DNA from: Emydura subglobosa
Taxonomy: Eukaryota; Chordata; Testudines; Chelidae
DNA: 64,000 nt
NCBI GenBank assembly: GCA_007922225.1
Contig: ML679959.1
Span: 20,717,230-20,781,229 of the forward strand
Direction: 5' to 3'
Made by a program: the position numbers and the translations under genes
Notes under the pieces: generated by a model
Told to the model about the DNA's origin: nothing
Databases searched by the model: none
Seen by the model: only the letters and a program-made list of their open reading frames with translations
In this document: piece after piece, positions 11,263 through 22,437 of the stretch
Layout of the letters: each line of letters opens with the position of its first letter
How positions within the stretch are numbered: the first letter of the stretch is position 1

Positions 11263-12529
11263 TGCAAGTCGAAAAGACATCATCAATAATTGCAGCTTGA
11301 AAACTTAACTTCTTTCCTGATTTAAATGCAGGTACCTCCTCTTTGGTGAGTGCCACGAGGAAAATGAGGATTTGCTCTCAGTAATATAAATTCATTTCTT
11401 AGGAAAGGGAGTTTTTCCTACAGAGAGAGGCAGCTGCAAGGTCTAACGTCAGGGAGTTGTCTTTGATAATTGTGTAAGCCCCCTGGCTCTGCAAAAAGTG
11501 GGCTGAAAATCTCAGGGGAAACGTCTCTCTTAAAGAACGATGGCTTGGCTTGTCCAGACGCACTTGAAGGAGGATGGGGAGAGGCCAGAAGAAGCCATAT
11601 CTCTGCCAGTGCATCCGTACAGGAGACGGCCATATTCTCTATATCTGCTGCCCAGTGAGGTGGCCAGCAGGCTAGTGCTGCCAGCAACACTATTTGGGCC
11701 CTGAAGGGGATGTCTTTGGGGAGGACCCATGCCTTTCCTCAAATTCTGGCAAGCAAGGGAAGGATGCTGCAGCACATGATGAGAAGCACTCTTTATTTGA
11801 AGGCACAGCAAGACCCAGAGAAGAGCGATTCTTTACTCAAGCACAGTGTTCCCAGGCATAGCTTCCAAATCACCATCCCTCTTTGCCCTCCCATTTGGAG
11901 CATCACTTAACCCCTGGCATTTTACCATTTTTTATTTTAGCTAGAACCAGAAGGAAGGAAGAAAGAGCCATGAACTGATGGAACAAAAGTCTTTAAAAGT
12001 TATTCCAACATTTATGAGCCTTAAACAAGAGACAGAATTTAAGGTCACGTTTTATAGGGCTTCTAATTTTATCGCTCATCCCAGTGCACTACAAGGTTTT
12101 TCTGTACAACGGCCCAGTCCTTCAACAGACATTAACAATATATCTTCATTCTGGAACTTGCTAGAGTAGTTCGGTATTATTTAGGCCCATGTAAAATCTC
12201 TAGGATTGATGGTAACACTTGCACCATACATTTTTCCCCATATTTATTCTCAAAAATTCATTTACACATTAAAAAGCCTTTTTTCATTGCCTCTTTGCCA
12301 CTTATGTGTCATGATATAATTGGCTATTTCTTGTGCTACGATTGATTACATTACATAGAGTAAAGAGAGAAAGTTGAAAAGCCTCAGTATAATGGAAATG
12401 CTTGTCTAAAGACACACTCATAGGAAGGTCCATCAAGTAACCACTGGATGTTCTCATTTTCTAGTGAAAGACAGATTCATCTTTGTGTTACAAAGGAGAG
12501 TGGGAGGGAAATATCTTATGAATGAGACC
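11263..12529. other. Unannotated stretch
   Basis: At 11399-11811 open frames overlap on both strands in a moderately GC-rich region (for example 93 codons, minus strand, 11530-11811). None resembles a known protein, and the opposing overlap argues for chance. Confidence 0.45.
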
Positions 12530-13062
12530 TGCAGCCTAATTAAATGAATATATTAAAGGTTTCTGCTTCTGACAAGGGAGAAGTAGCTGTCATTTTCCTG
12601 GAGCACTTTGTGAATTAAGTTGCTGTCCTTCATTATCCAAAAAGATTATTATTACTCTGTTTCTTGTGAGTGTAGTGAGCTAGAACAGCAAAGATAATGG
12701 GTTATTATAGGAAAATTTGACTTTGACATTTATATGATAAATTTGGAGTCAATTAGATGAAAAATACTCCATTAGATAAAGCGAGAGTGTACCAATTACT
12801 TCAACGAAGAGCTATTGCTAATAATATAATTGAAATTTATAAAGCGGTGGGCACAGCCCTCTAGAAGTTGATTGTATAAATGATGGTAATAACAGGCATG
12901 TAAACATTTTAGTTCCTGGCCATTTTCAGGCTGTTTGTGGAGTTTTCATATTAGGAGTCTATTTCCATACGGATATTAAAAACTCGCCCTGTAATTAGCC
13001 GCAAAAGGTTTATGTGATTCATCAGATTTTTCTCTGTAATTTTTTACAAAATAAAAAAGCGG
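12530..13062. promoter_or_regulatory. Candidate conserved non-coding block
   Basis: This AT-rich stretch lacks any repeat signature and is dense in homeodomain-like TAAT/ATTA cores, for example 'gtcaattagatgaaaaatac', 'ctaataatataattgaaatt' and 'cctgtaattagccgcaaaag'. It also has an inverted CCAAT-like patch and runs of balanced composition. This texture is typical of deeply conserved developmental enhancers in gene-poor DNA. It is an inference from composition only, with no alignment. Confidence 0.25.
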
Positions 13063-13539
13063 CTGTTTTCAGTACCACTTACATGCTTCTTCATGCAAAT
13101 AAAAGACAAGTATGTGTGACAAAAGCCTCCTGCGCCCCCAAAACCCAGCAGCCTGGAAGATGACATTTTCTGAACTGGAAGAATTAATCACAATTATAAC
13201 TAAATATAACACAGAGTAATAGGATGAAATTAAGAAAGGGAATATTTGGCTGAGTATTAGGAAGGGGAGAGGTTTTCTGACAGCAAGATGTATTAGACAG
13301 TGAAATAGTGTCCCTAGGGAATTGCTAGAAGCCCCAAAACTTGAGACATTTAGATATGAAATTGGACAACACACTAGAAAATATATGCGACAGAAAAAAA
13401 TCCTGCATTAGCCAACAGGGATGGTGAGTGGGGACTTAATAAGCCTTTCCCATTTCTAATTCTAATTGCAATGGACATTTGTTTGTTAGGTACTACAGTA
13501 ATGATAGCCAGATAAGTAGCTGCTTGCTGAATCCACTGC
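13063..13539. other. Unannotated stretch
   Basis: No repeat is recognised. A 101-codon minus-strand frame at 13069-13374 has no family signature. Confidence 0.4.
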
Positions 13540-13745
13540 CTATCATATCAACCTATATTGCCTCATTATTTCCCATCTATCTCCATCTGTTGTCTCTTGT
13601 TTTAAACTGAGATTGTAAACCCTTTGGGGCAGGGACTGCTGCCTTTTGGTTCCATGTTTGGTACAGTCCCTAGTCAGTGAGGTCCTTCTCCATGGCAGGG
13701 GCTCCTAGATGCAACCACAATACAAATAATCAAATAGATAAATCA
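13540..13745 (+). mobile_element. SINE 3' tail
   Basis: 'cccatctatctccatctgtt' and 'gtctcttgttttaaactgag', then 'attgtaaaccctttggggca' and 'gggactgctgcc', ending 'caaccacaatacaaataatc', is the characteristic tail of the SINE family in this window (compare 19840-19950 and 28830-28920). The tRNA-like head and core are absent, so it is 5'-truncated. Confidence 0.65.
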
Positions 13746-14228
13746 AATAAATAACTGGAATAAGTAAATGGGCATTAACCTAGGAAGTAAGATGCTTATT
13801 ATTCATTTTAGGTCTGAACAACCTGAATTCCAGCCTTTGAGTTTCCACTCAGTCACAGAAGAAGGCCACATCTGCTGTCTGGGGGTTAGATTATGGCTGG
13901 CCCTGAGCAGATGTTCGAGAGAGGGCTAGGAATGGGGTGATCTCCACCAGCAGCACTCTTCTGCGGGAGACAACCAAAAATCTGCTGCAAAGCACTAGAA
14001 AGAATGAGGAGGGAGGTCAACCAGCAAACTCTGCAGTGCTCCATCCATTAAAGGGACATGGCTATGAAGACTGAGACGCACTGTCAGGCCTGGAGAAAAC
14101 CATGGAAAGCTTTCTACTCATCGTTATGGGAGCGGTATGTGGCCTACTGTGGTACCCAAGTACAGACAGGTATAATAGCACTCACACGCTGTTTGTGTGC
14201 ATTCAAAAGTGCCCATGTTTTTGCACAT
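13746..14228. other. Unannotated stretch
   Basis: Nothing recognisable, apart from AATAAA-rich sequence at 13740-13765 that continues the SINE tail. Confidence 0.4.
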
Positions 14229-14451
14229 GACCAAAAGGTTCAAACCCAGGCGCCTTAAAGTTAGGCTCTCAATTTAGGCACCAAAGTGGCCTGATTTTCA
14301 GAGTACCAGAGCACCCACAAATCAAACATAACTCTAGCTAACAGTGCTCAGCATCTCTGCAAATCAGCTCACTTCTAAATGAGGTGCCTAAATATGGATT
14401 TGGGTCCTAACTATAGGAACCCAGGTTTAAAAATTTTGACCATGGACGTTT
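14229..14451. mobile_element. Large foldback (palindromic) element
   Basis: The left arm (about 14229-14320) and right arm (about 14330-14451) are imperfect reverse complements. Left 'aaagttaggctctcaattta' followed by 'ggcacc' pairs with right 'ggtgcctaaatatggattt' followed by 'gggtcctaacta'. Inner arms 'gcctgattttcagagtacca' and 'tgctcagcatctctgcaaat' pair as well. There is no coding content. Structure and motifs place it with the GATTTTCA foldback family. It is the longest member here and may be an older, complete form. Confidence 0.6.
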
Positions 14452-14570
14452 AGTTTGAGCCTTTAAAAATAGGGCCTTCCCTGTACATTCAGAGTATTGC
14501 ATCCACAGAAAAATGCTGAGCAACAATTCCAAAGGAATAGCTGCTCTTTATGTGAACACCATCCATTCTA

Positions 14571-14624
14571 TGCACTGAATGAGCCAGGGGTCCCATTGTG
14601 CACTGAATGAGCCAGGGGTCCCAT
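14571..14624 (+). repeat. 28-bp tandem duplication
   Basis: The 26-bp word starting 'tgcactgaatgagccagggg' occurs twice with a 28-bp period (14571 and 14599). The copies are identical, so the duplication is young or recently homogenised. Confidence 0.95.
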
Positions 14625-16521
14625 CAAGACATTCCACACATAAAAAGTTACCGAAAGGAGAGAGCTACTGAAAGAGTCACATTGCACCCAGCAAAAACAA
14701 GGTTAATTCTCTTTCATTAATGTAGATAAGCCAAGACAGAAAATAGATATCATGGGAGCATCAGTTAGTGCTGAAGTTAAGGTTATATGAGTGCTTCCCT
14801 TATGAACTCCTTCCCCTGCTCTGTCATCACCTCTTCATTGAAACCTTGCTGCCTTCTGAGAATCCTTCAGTGGAAAATAAGAGAAGTGTTATTCAGCATG
14901 ACTTACCGCAGGCACTTCATACTATAAAAGAAAAGGCAGCACCTCAAATCATTTCCTGTTGGTTTGCTAATTCTTTCTTCACGTTTTCTTCACATACTCA
15001 AGTAATGAAACGTTTACAGCCATTGCAGCTTTGACCTCACTAATGATATTTGTTGTTTTGTCTTTTCTAAAGCAGGTTGGCTGTACACGCTTTCAAATAG
15101 TGGTTATTATTATTTATTATTATTTAGCTCTACACTAGAACCATTACTTCAAATAATCTGTCTTTACTCACGTATCCAACTATTCCCCCAAGCTCAAGTT
15201 CCTACTTGACTCTACCTATCAAGAGACAATCCTCAATTTTTCTGTTATGATCATTTCCCCGCATTTGACCACCCCATCTGAGGCAGTCAGAAGTGATCTG
15301 TTTTCCATTTCGTATGCTGATGTCTATGGCAAGCCATTCACGTGCACCTCACAGAAAGTTGTAACTCCTACTAACAATCCAACGCTTCGCAACCTCACAG
15401 TCAAAGATGCAAGTGATTGAAAATAAAATCACTAACAATAGATAGGCTTTTGGGGGTTTCCTTACTGATCATCATCTGCTCTTGCCATGTGCTGAAAACT
15501 TCCTAAGGAGTTGATTCTAAAGGATTGTCCCCTACATGTTGCACATTTCCTGGGCATCTGGTACGTTGTTAGGAGGCATCCTTCACCCACCTTGTGCAGT
15601 ATCAATTAACACATGCAGCAAGAGACAAACACAGAGACACTTTTGTTTCTTCCTTTGTAGCTTAAATGAATGAGTGGTTCATGCCAGAGCTGCTTAGGAG
15701 TCCAAACTTGATCTAAGGATTCCCACTTTAACATAGACCCACTTATCCTTAACGCTACACCAGGGACTACTTGAGGAATACCATGGAGACAGCCTCTGAA
15801 CTATGACTTATCTCCCTTCCACATACAGCAAGAAGCATTCTCCACTCCAGGAACATGCTGCTGTGTTTCAGTCTGATTATTATTTCCCACTCACTCACTT
15901 GCATTGTGCAGCTGAATCTTGAACATTCCATCCAACCTGCAAGACCTGACTTTTTTGTGTATTGTTTAGAACAGGAACTCGGTGTTCCTCAATGGAACTG
16001 ACCTTGCAGGGGGATGTCCCCTAAAGAGCAGGTGAAGTTTTAAAACCTCCAATAGGAACTACAGCAGGGAGCATTATTCATGCTAAATATTGCTGACTCC
16101 ATTTGGTCCTTCAACAAAGCTGATCTTGCTCAGTTCCCCTACTTCTACGACCTCTGCCAAAGCAGGGTTTGCTTGAGTTCAATGTGCTTCATTTCTTTTT
16201 ATCGTCACACAGAGTGCTGTATCCCTAGCCCTAAGAGGGAGCTTTGTTTCAGCACCAATTAATTATGTGAGATATTTTACCACAAGGAATAGCGATATGA
16301 TAAGACAACCTGTTCCTGTGCTGCTCCAGTGGCTTCTACAACAACTCTGTAACAGTAAATGAATGACTAATTTCAGAGTCAAGATAGCTGGGTGCTTGAT
16401 GATTCATTTGCAAGTATTTTGATTAATCATTCAAATTCTTTTCCCCTACAAGTCTGTCTATTTGTAACAATATTGCAGGATCGAGCTGAAATAAACAACT
16501 AATCTGATTTTCCTCTTGTTT
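14625..16521. other. Unannotated stretch
   Basis: A TTATTATTATT patch lies at 15104-15126. No gene or dispersed repeat is recognised otherwise. Confidence 0.45.
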
Positions 16522-16624
16522 CTACCAGAGTAAATCAGGAATATGCAACAGATTTACTCCAGTGAGACACTGGTATAAGTTAGGAGTGAAACAGACTCAT
16601 TTACAACACTGTAAATCCAGAGTT
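16522..16624. repeat. Possible miniature-element fragment
   Basis: 'accagagtaaatcaggaata', 'gatttactccagtgagacac' and 'tggtataagttaggagtgaa' then 'ctgtaaatccagag' resemble arms of the 'agtcagattct / tgtaaatccag' family, in rearranged order. Confidence 0.35.
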
Positions 16625-16825
16625 TTTCCTTTTGTCCCATTTTGTTTATCCAAGTTAAATTTTTAAACAAACAATTTCTTATAAATACATAGGTCTCACT
16701 GGTAGTCCCCCCAGTCCTTGAATTTAATTTTCCCAAATCTAAATCCACAACAGCATATTCAGAATATTTACACTAAGTCAGAATACATAGTTATTTTCTA
16801 TTCAGTATCATTCCATGTGGGGTAT

Positions 16826-16862
16826 CCTTAAACATGTTTTAAACATCCTTAAACATGTTTGA
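16826..16862 (+). repeat. Short tandem duplication
   Basis: 'atccttaaacatgttt' occurs twice, separated by 'taaac'. This gives a 21-bp period with two identical 16-bp cores. Confidence 0.9.
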
Positions 16863-17421
16863 ACTAGAACTATGAACTATTTCCTTTACCTTTTATGCTC
16901 CCTCTCAAAGATGAGTCAAAATAATCTCTAGAAATTCTGGCCAGTAGAGAGTTCAACACAAGAGATCGCAATGAGAACAGCTGTTGGGTGTAGAGCTGTG
17001 TTGAAAATCCACTAGCTAACGTCACCATTATTATTCAGAACAATTGATTTTCTTCTTCGTGCCTCCTTTAGAATTCTAAAGACTCTGTTTATCATAGAGC
17101 TTCCTCCACAAAACACTGTGTTGCTTCCAGCCAGGATCTCTGTAATCAGAAGACCAATTGAAGTGACTATAGAACTGATGCTTTTCTTTAAAGGAAACCA
17201 ACAAAACTCTCCCATCACAGTATACGCTTCCTTTTGCATCCCCACTTATGTTATAAATACTTACATGTGTAGAGACTCTTTACTCCAAAAGATCTGAAAG
17301 TACTTTTTATAAAGTATTTGAATTCATTTTTCCCACCACTGAAATACAGTTAGTCTATGGGGTGGGAGAGCAAAGCAGCACGAAGCAAATGTTTAGGGCA
17401 GGGAGTGAAGAAAAATACCAT
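16863..17421. other. Unannotated stretch
   Basis: No gene or repeat is recognised. A 77-codon minus-strand frame at 17012-17245 has no motif. Confidence 0.4.
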
Positions 17422-17589
17422 AGGTAACATTTTCAAAAGGATTAAGTGACTTAGAAGCTTGAGGCCCATTTTCAAAAGTGACTTAGGCACTTAGGCCCCT
17501 AAGTCTCATTGAAAGTCAATATGATTTAGGCTCCTGTTCCAAAAGTCACTTTTGAAAGTAGGATTAGGTGCTCTTGAAAATTTTACCCC
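17422..17589. mobile_element. Foldback miniature element
   Basis: The outer ends 'taggtaacattttcaaaagg' and 'gctcttgaaaattttacccc' are inverted. An inner palindrome, 'cattttcaaaagtgacttag' against 'aaaagtcacttttgaaag', surrounds 'ctcattgaaagtcaatatga'. There is no coding frame. It is the same family as 4804-4943 and related to 34911-35010. Confidence 0.65.
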
Positions 17590-17649
17590 ATATCTAGTTG
17601 AAACCAAAATGGGAATGTAGGTAGGCAGAAAATAATGCTGTTAGAATTT

Positions 17650-17935
17650 AATCATAGAATCATAGAAGATTAGAGTTGGAAGGGACCTCAGGAGGTTATC
17701 TAGTCCAACCCACTGCTCAAAACAGGACTAACCTCAGCTAAATCATCCTAGCCAGGGCTTTGTCAAGCCGCAGCTTAAAAACCTTCAAAGACGGAGATTC
17801 CACCACTTTCCTAGGTAACCCATTCCAGTGCTTCACCACCCTCCTAGTGAAAAACGTTTTCCTAATATCCAACCTAGACCTCCCGCCCTGCAACTTGAGA
17901 CCACTGCTCCTCGTTCTGTCATCTACTACTACTAT
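17650..17935 (-). mobile_element. CR1 non-LTR retrotransposon, 3' end
   Basis: On the plus strand it starts with 'atcatagaatcatagaag', the reverse complement of the repeated octamer-like CR1 3' terminus, then 'gttggaagggacctcaggag' and 'tctagtccaacccactgct'. Further in it is antisense to the CR1 ORF2 C-terminus (phe-lys-val-phe-lys-ala-type segment, 'cattccagtgcttcaccac'). The copy is 5'-truncated at about 17935, which is typical of CR1. It shares sequence with the plus-strand copy at 43880-44256. The 84-codon plus-strand frame at 17760-18014 is an antisense shadow of it. Confidence 0.9.
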
Positions 17936-17959
17936 CTTCCGTCACAACTCCAGGGCCAG

Positions 17960-18022
17960 CAACTCCAGCCCTGATTCTTTTCAACAGGGCCATGGTATCT
18001 TTAACAATCGCTAATGGGGAAG
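17960..18022 (-). repeat. Fragment of the repeat also seen at 20515-20665
   Basis: 'caacagggccatggtatctt' followed by 'taacaatcgc' is the reverse of the 'attaaagatcccatggc'-type segment present in a vertebrate dispersed repeat. A diverged plus-strand piece is at 20515. Confidence 0.35.
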
Positions 18023-19311
18023 AACCAGATAGATCATTTTTAAAATGGCAACTACAACAGCGCAATACCCTATAAACCCCAAAGCAGAGCATTGTTTTGG
18101 CACCATCACCAAGCTAAGAGTAACACCTACCAAATTATTAATACCACTTCCTGCAGCCCCTGGTTCTTCTCTAGAAATCTCCCTTCAAAAGTGAAAAGCT
18201 GAAAAAGTTCACAGGTGGCCCAAGTTTAACTAAAAACCTTCCGTGGGATTTCCATTTTATCAATGGAAGAGTAGCACAAAGTCTCTGGCTACGCCCTTCA
18301 TGCAACTAAACTCCAAAACAACTAATATACAACCAAACAAATTATCCTAAATACAGCCAGCTGCCATTATGTCTCCAGAACTTTCTGTCCTGGCTTCTGG
18401 TCAACAAATCCTCTCTCCTCCCATCATGAGAGTGGCCTGGACACTTTTATAAGAGTTCTGGATGCAACCAGGCTTATCTGCAGCCAGTCACTTGAATTCA
18501 GAGAGACCTTTCTAGCTGAGAGAGTATGAAAATCCTAGCATCCACATAAAATCCTACATACCACTCAGTAGAGCCACTTGCTATAGGCAACACAGGGGCT
18601 TAGTTATGGGACTCCCTCCTGAGGGCACCACCCAATCTGTAATCCCTCCTAGGTCCTGTCTTAGTTTCCTTACTGATTTTTTTTAAAAGAACTGTTTTGG
18701 TATGAACATAAAGTGTATAATTTGTGAACTGTTCTTAAGTCAGGAAATATTAGCCAAAGAAAACTATTCGTAACAATCAGCTTTGGGATAGAAACCGAAG
18801 GTGGTTTTTGGTTTTTTTTAAGCCTAAGCGTTCCTTGCCAGCCAACATTTTTGAGCCCCACTCAACACTACAAAAGGGTCTGTGCCTGTTGATACCCTCA
18901 TTATTACAGTATCACAGACTCGTAGAGTTAAGGCAGTTTCATATTCCATTCCAATCTCTCCCCCACCCCCAGCTTCATAACTCTCCTGCCCCGTGCTTGT
19001 TTACCTCACAAAAGTTAATTTTGTTTTGGATGTTGTATTTCCTTGAGTTATGCCTGGGAACACCCGCACACCCCTTCACAAGTTCCAATCCGAATCTGCA
19101 TGTGTAACTACACAAATGGTTGAAGAAACAAACAAACAGAAAAACATGCAAACTTTTCTTGTTTTATAGATCACAATGCGAACCACAGAGCAAGCTACGT
19201 TGGAATAAAACAAGTCCTATAGTATTAGTGGCACAGGTGCTTACGCCATTCCAAACCAATGCAAGGAAGGAAGCTTTCAGGGGGTTTTCACTGGCTCCAG
19301 ATCAAGAAAAA
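18023..19311. other. Unannotated stretch
   Basis: No gene or repeat is recognised. The open frame at 18808-19107 (99 codons, plus) is serine/leucine/proline-rich from pyrimidine-rich DNA, without motif. Confidence 0.45.
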
Positions 19312-19407
19312 GGCCAGATTCTCTGCTGGAGTAAATGGTGTAGCTCTACTGAGTGCATAAGTACCTAATGGAGGTCTACTGATTTACAGCAGCTGAGAAC
19401 CTGACCC
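19312..19407. mobile_element. Miniature inverted-repeat element, 96 bp
   Basis: The left end is 'ggccagattctctgctggag'. The right end, reverse-complemented, reads 'gggtcaggttctcagctgct', giving inverted ends with several mismatches. The centre carries 'gtgtagctctactgagtgca'. It is non-coding and in the same family as 35313-35395 and 39921-40008. Confidence 0.6.
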
Positions 19408-19689
19408 AAAGGTTTGGTTGGTTTGCTTTCTCCATTAGGGCTCTGCAAGGCAAGAAGAATATGCCTGTATAAAGCAGCTTGCAAGAGTAGGACCTGTGTG
19501 GATATGTCTATGCAGTCCACAGGAACAAGCCTCTCAGTCCAAGTCAACAGTCGTGGGCTAGCAGAGCTCACATTAGCGCTCTAAAAATAGCTAAAAACAG
19601 CGCTCTGAAGTCAGCTCGGGCTGGATCCCGCTCCCTTCTCTAGGCTTCAGAGTCATAGCTCCAGCCTGAACTGCAAATTCAAAATTCTG

Positions 19690-19960
19690 GGGTCCAAATC
19701 TGCCCCAGATTTACTCTTTAACCTTGGGCATGTCATTTAGTCTTTCTGTGCCATAGTTCCCCTTCTGTAAAGTGGAAATAATAGTGCTCCCTTCCTCCCA
19801 CTCTTTGTCTGTCTGTTTGGCTTGTAAATCATTGACTGCAGGGACTGTCTCTTGCTATGTGATAGGTGCAGTACCTAGCGTAGTAGGGCCCCAATCTGGG
19901 CTGTGGCCCTCTAGGTGTTATCACAATACAAAACAATAGACAGTATTAAACAAATGAGTG
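19690..19960 (+). mobile_element. SINE, core plus 3' tail (head missing)
   Basis: The core 'accttgggcatgtcatttag' and 'tctttctgtgccatagttcc' then 'ccttctgtaaagtggaaata' is followed by the tail 'cattgactgcagggactgtc' and 'gtagtagggccccaatctgg', ending 'tatcacaatacaaaacaata'. The tRNA-like head is absent or unrecognisable. Confidence 0.75.
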
Positions 19961-20514
19961 TTCATTAAAACCCGCCTAAATTTGATCCATAGCCACTATT
20001 CTCAGCCTAAGTCTCTTCAGTATTTCTCCTGTATATTGATCAGAACACTAAGATGAAGTTTTAGCTATGCAGACTGCCTCCTGTTTACTAAAGCACTCTG
20101 GGCTATAGCACCGCACTCTCTTTGACCATTGAGACTGTCAAAGAATTAGATCAGGTACATTTCTTCTAAGCCAACCTTCACAGACTTTTGTTTAAAAAAA
20201 AAAAAAAAATGCTGTCACAGTGTCAAGGCGATTGAGGGAGTTTCAGAAATGTGAGTCGGGAGCCTCAAAAGATATTAGGCAGAAAATAAAATTCCATTTT
20301 CTATAGCACTATATTTAGAGCAGAGGGCAAGCCAGATGCTATTTACTTAGTACTGGATTTATAGCTGTGCTCAAAATACAAAGAAGAAATAATGTGAAAG
20401 CACAATTTAGGAGAGGAGTTTCATAGCTCTTCAAGTCTCAGCTTGTCAGCCATGTCCTCTAGAAAGTGAAAAGTGTACCTTTTCTGGTAACTAAAAATGC
20501 AATTTTATCGTGTA
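19961..20514. other. Unannotated stretch
   Basis: A 15-base A run occurs at about 20195-20209. Nothing else is recognised. Confidence 0.4.
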
Positions 20515-20665
20515 ATACTCCTCTTTTGGATGAGATCTTAAACCCCAAGGTCTTATCCCTTCACTGTAGACATTATAGGTCCTATGGCACTGGTTTTTAA
20601 CAGTGGGGTTATCGGCCAACATTCCTCCCCATCTCACACTGCTGTGCACCTACACGGCCAACATC
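20515..20665 (+). repeat. Fragment of an old dispersed repeat
   Basis: 'ttttggatgagatcttaaac' then 'cccaaggtcttatccc' and 'ataggtcctatggcactggt', 'ggggttatcggccaacattc' matches, with divergence, a vertebrate repeat I remember as 'gatgagacgttaaaccgagg'. I cannot assign it to a clade with certainty. An opposite-strand piece lies at 17960. Confidence 0.4.
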
Positions 20666-20799
20666 CTCCAACTCAAAGTCGGCAATTTAGTAGTTTATAG
20701 TTTGGAAGCCTTTTTGGAATTTCAAGGGTGAAAATTGCTACAGTCCACAGATGTAAAGGTGCAATGCAATCCATGAATGTCAAACTTCAGTACAATGTA

Positions 20800-20912
20800 G
20801 GATCCCGATTCAGGAAAACACTTAAGCATTTGCTTAACTTTAAGCAGATATTAAAGTCCTATTTCACATGCTTAAAATTTAACACATGTATGGATTTTCT
20901 TGAATCGGGACC
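20800..20912. mobile_element. Miniature inverted-repeat element flanked by TA
   Basis: The left end 'ggatcccgattcaggaaaac' and the reverse complement of the right end, 'ggtcccgattcaagaaaat', are inverted ends. The interior is a further palindrome ('cacttaagcatttgcttaac' against 'cacatgcttaaaatttaac'). The 113-bp unit is directly flanked by TA on both sides, which fits a TA target-site duplication. No coding capacity. It is related to 52756-52970. Confidence 0.7.
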
Positions 20913-21506
20913 TAAAGCACCAATGGGATTTGTTCGATGCTGAACTCCTTTAAATCTCTGGCCCACAGCTCATAGAGGGCCCATTGTCTCTTTGGATCAT
21001 CATTAGTCTCCTGATAGAGCAATAAAGTTGGGCTACCAGTGGCTTCAGCTCCCAGGAAAAGGTAAATAAAATCAAAATGGACTTTTGAATATTACTTGGG
21101 TGCCTAGACTTTATAGTACCTGATCTCTTAAAACGGTAGTATTTTTGCAGGCAGAGTAAGCTGTCATTCACTTGGCAGCTTTATATTATTTCTTTGGGGA
21201 CAGCCCATAGCAAAACACCAGGAGTAATTGATTTACTCTTCTCCACATGCGAGGCTCATTGACTTACCATCAAGCACTTCAGAGTCAAACGTATCGCAGA
21301 ATGAAAGTGGGCTAGCTCAGAATTAAAAGTTACCATGTTTGCGCAATCTTTATCCACAAGTTATAAATGCAAAACGAGGCCTTGTTTATTGTTATGTTTT
21401 GCATTGTAAGTGCCTTACCATTTTACTGCCAATAAAAAGATTCTACTACAATCTGAAAAGTAACACAATTTGTGGTCCCTTTTTCCAAAGCAATGCTAGT
21501 TATTCT
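20913..21506. other. Unannotated stretch
   Basis: No gene or repeat is recognised. Confidence 0.4.
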
Positions 21507-21615
21507 GGGCCTAATCCTGCCAGGTGCTGAGTCCACTCACTAGCCACTGAGTCAACAAAAATTTGGGATATTCAGCCCCTCACAAGAGACACTCAGCAAC
21601 TTGCAGAATCAGGTC
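21507..21615. mobile_element. Miniature inverted-repeat element, 109 bp
   Basis: The left arm is 'gggcctaatcctgccaggtg' followed by 'ctgagt'. The right arm, reverse-complemented, is 'gacctgattctgcaagttgc' followed by 'tgagt'. The arms enclose a non-coding centre. The ends resemble the 'gatcctgca' family common in turtle DNA. Confidence 0.6.
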
Positions 21616-21989
21616 ACTGACAATTTTTAGATCAAGGTTAGAAGATTTTCTAAAAGATCTGCTCTAGTCACACAATAGTCGTAGGTGCCCTAAACACCTT
21701 TGCTGCTTGCATGCTCTGTAACATGTTTGGAGCCTTCCAGCACCACTTTACTGAGGATAGAGTCCAGCCTTCTGATGCTCCCAGACTAATTTTCTTTGTT
21801 AAAAGGCCTTATTTCCCACAACTGTCACGACCACCTCGAGTGTTGTGCAGCTGTGCATTTGTTTACAGACTTCCCTTTTATGGGGTCATCTACAAAAGAG
21901 CAATAAGTTCTCTGCCATCAGTGACAAAGGTGGCAATTAATTCAGTCTAAAATGCACAGAGAAGCTGGTGGTGTTTCTGCTGCAGGCAA
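21616..21989. other. Unannotated stretch
   Basis: Nothing recognisable. A 79-codon plus-strand frame at 21711-21950 has no motif. Confidence 0.4.
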
Positions 21990-22280
21990 TGCAGGGTGAT
22001 ATTTGCTCGGCCCCCCAACATTTTCAAAGCTCTGCACATCTGCAGCAACCCTGCCTCATCTCGTACCCGTGCTACCCCTTTGGAATCAAGAATGCAGTGG
22101 CAGGTGGTTAATTAGGGGAAGAATATTAAGACAGTGCAGCGGCCCAGGTGTAGCTGAGCGAGACAAAGATCACAGCTTGATTCTCAGAGCTCACTCTGAA
22201 TTCGCAGGGCTGTCAGTTAGAAATTGAATATCATTTGACTTGCAAATAGAATACATTTGATCTGGAGATAATGAGACACA
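21990..22280. promoter_or_regulatory. Candidate conserved non-coding block
   Basis: This repeat-free segment contains 'aggtggttaattaggggaag', 'gacaaagatcacagcttgat' (TCF/LEF-like 'acaaagatcac') and 'tcatttgacttgcaaatag'. The texture suggests a regulatory element. This is inference from composition and motif look-alikes only. Confidence 0.22.
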
Positions 22281-22437
22281 AACATGGAACCCCATGATCC
22301 CCTGTTTACGGAGCCACTATTCAGAGCAGAAGAGCACTTCAAAGCATCCCACATATCCTTCATGCCTGAAACCACAGTGGATTCTTGCCAGGATCAATGT
22401 AACTGACTGTCATGTCTTTATTTATGACTTTTCAGGA

